A DNA stretch of 64,000 nt. Source: Lytechinus pictus (Eukaryota; Echinodermata; Echinoidea; Temnopleuroida; Toxopneustidae). The translations under genes and the position numbers were made by a program. A model generated the notes under the pieces. The model was not told the origin of the DNA. It ran no database searches and worked only from the letters and a program-made list of their open reading frames with translations. The stretch is taken from assembly GCF_037042905.1 (NCBI RefSeq), contig NC_087257.1, forward strand, positions 14,544,001 through 14,608,000, given 5' to 3'. Every line of letters begins with the position of its first letter. The stretch's first letter is position 1. Positions 63,876 through 64,000 of this stretch are shown piece after piece.

Positions 63876-64000
63876 CATACCATGATTTGGAATTGTTAAA
63901 AAAAAAGTTTTCTCATTATTTGTAGTTATAACTGATGACATAAAAAAAGGTCTTATGTTGAATAATAATGATGAAAAAATAAAGAAACCTATCACTGTAT

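Noticed and set aside
1-64000. CRISPR array, operons, phage or plasmid features.
   Set aside because: Spliced genes, SINEs and microsatellites show a eukaryotic nuclear genome; the tandem repeats seen do not have the repeat-spacer layout of CRISPR.

Overview
This is eukaryotic (metazoan) nuclear DNA: AT-rich, intron-bearing genes on the minus strand, and dense short interspersed repeats, inverted-repeat elements and microsatellites. The kinesin-3, the single-exon rhodopsin-type GPCR and the repeat style suggest a marine deuterostome, most likely a sea urchin. That is an inference, not proven from the sequence alone.

Layout, left to right. (1) 1-2821: no gene seen; a tRNA-headed SINE and two inverted-repeat elements. 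(2) 2822-6395, minus: three joined exons of an unrecognised coiled-coil protein (about 915 codons, 5' end unresolved). (3) 6396-15696: no gene recognised; SINE copies, GT/CA/TA microsatellites and small inverted repeats. (4) 15697-23583: two head-to-tail copies of a block of about 4 kb, each holding a minus-strand single-exon class A GPCR. The right copy is intact (346 aa); the left copy carries two frameshifting deletions. (5) 23575-24180: a decayed LINE reverse transcriptase starting at the block's right edge. (6) 24180-33323: no gene seen; inverted-repeat elements (one with a clean 9-bp target duplication), a three-unit tandem repeat and SINE fragments. (7) 33324-58967, minus: a complete kinesin-3 gene that I joined by hand from 23 exons with every junction in phase (971 aa). 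It has motor, coiled coil, FHA and KIF1B-type domains and best resembles the KIF28/KLP-6 group. (8) 58968-64000: a small CpG-dense promoter candidate, then repeats.

Most notable: intron 1 of the kinesin is a textbook U12-type AT-AC intron (ATATCCTTT donor, CCTTAAC branch site, AC acceptor). The exon 5 donor lies in a tandem array that duplicates the splice site, and a stronger donor copy would add exactly 29 in-frame codons to the motor domain. An RFX X-box-like motif plus CRE-like motif sits just upstream of the kinesin start codon. Several kinesin introns carry long polypyrimidine or GAT repeats directly against splice sites. The GPCR block, kinesin and coiled-coil gene show no obvious joint function; they are neighbours, not an operon.
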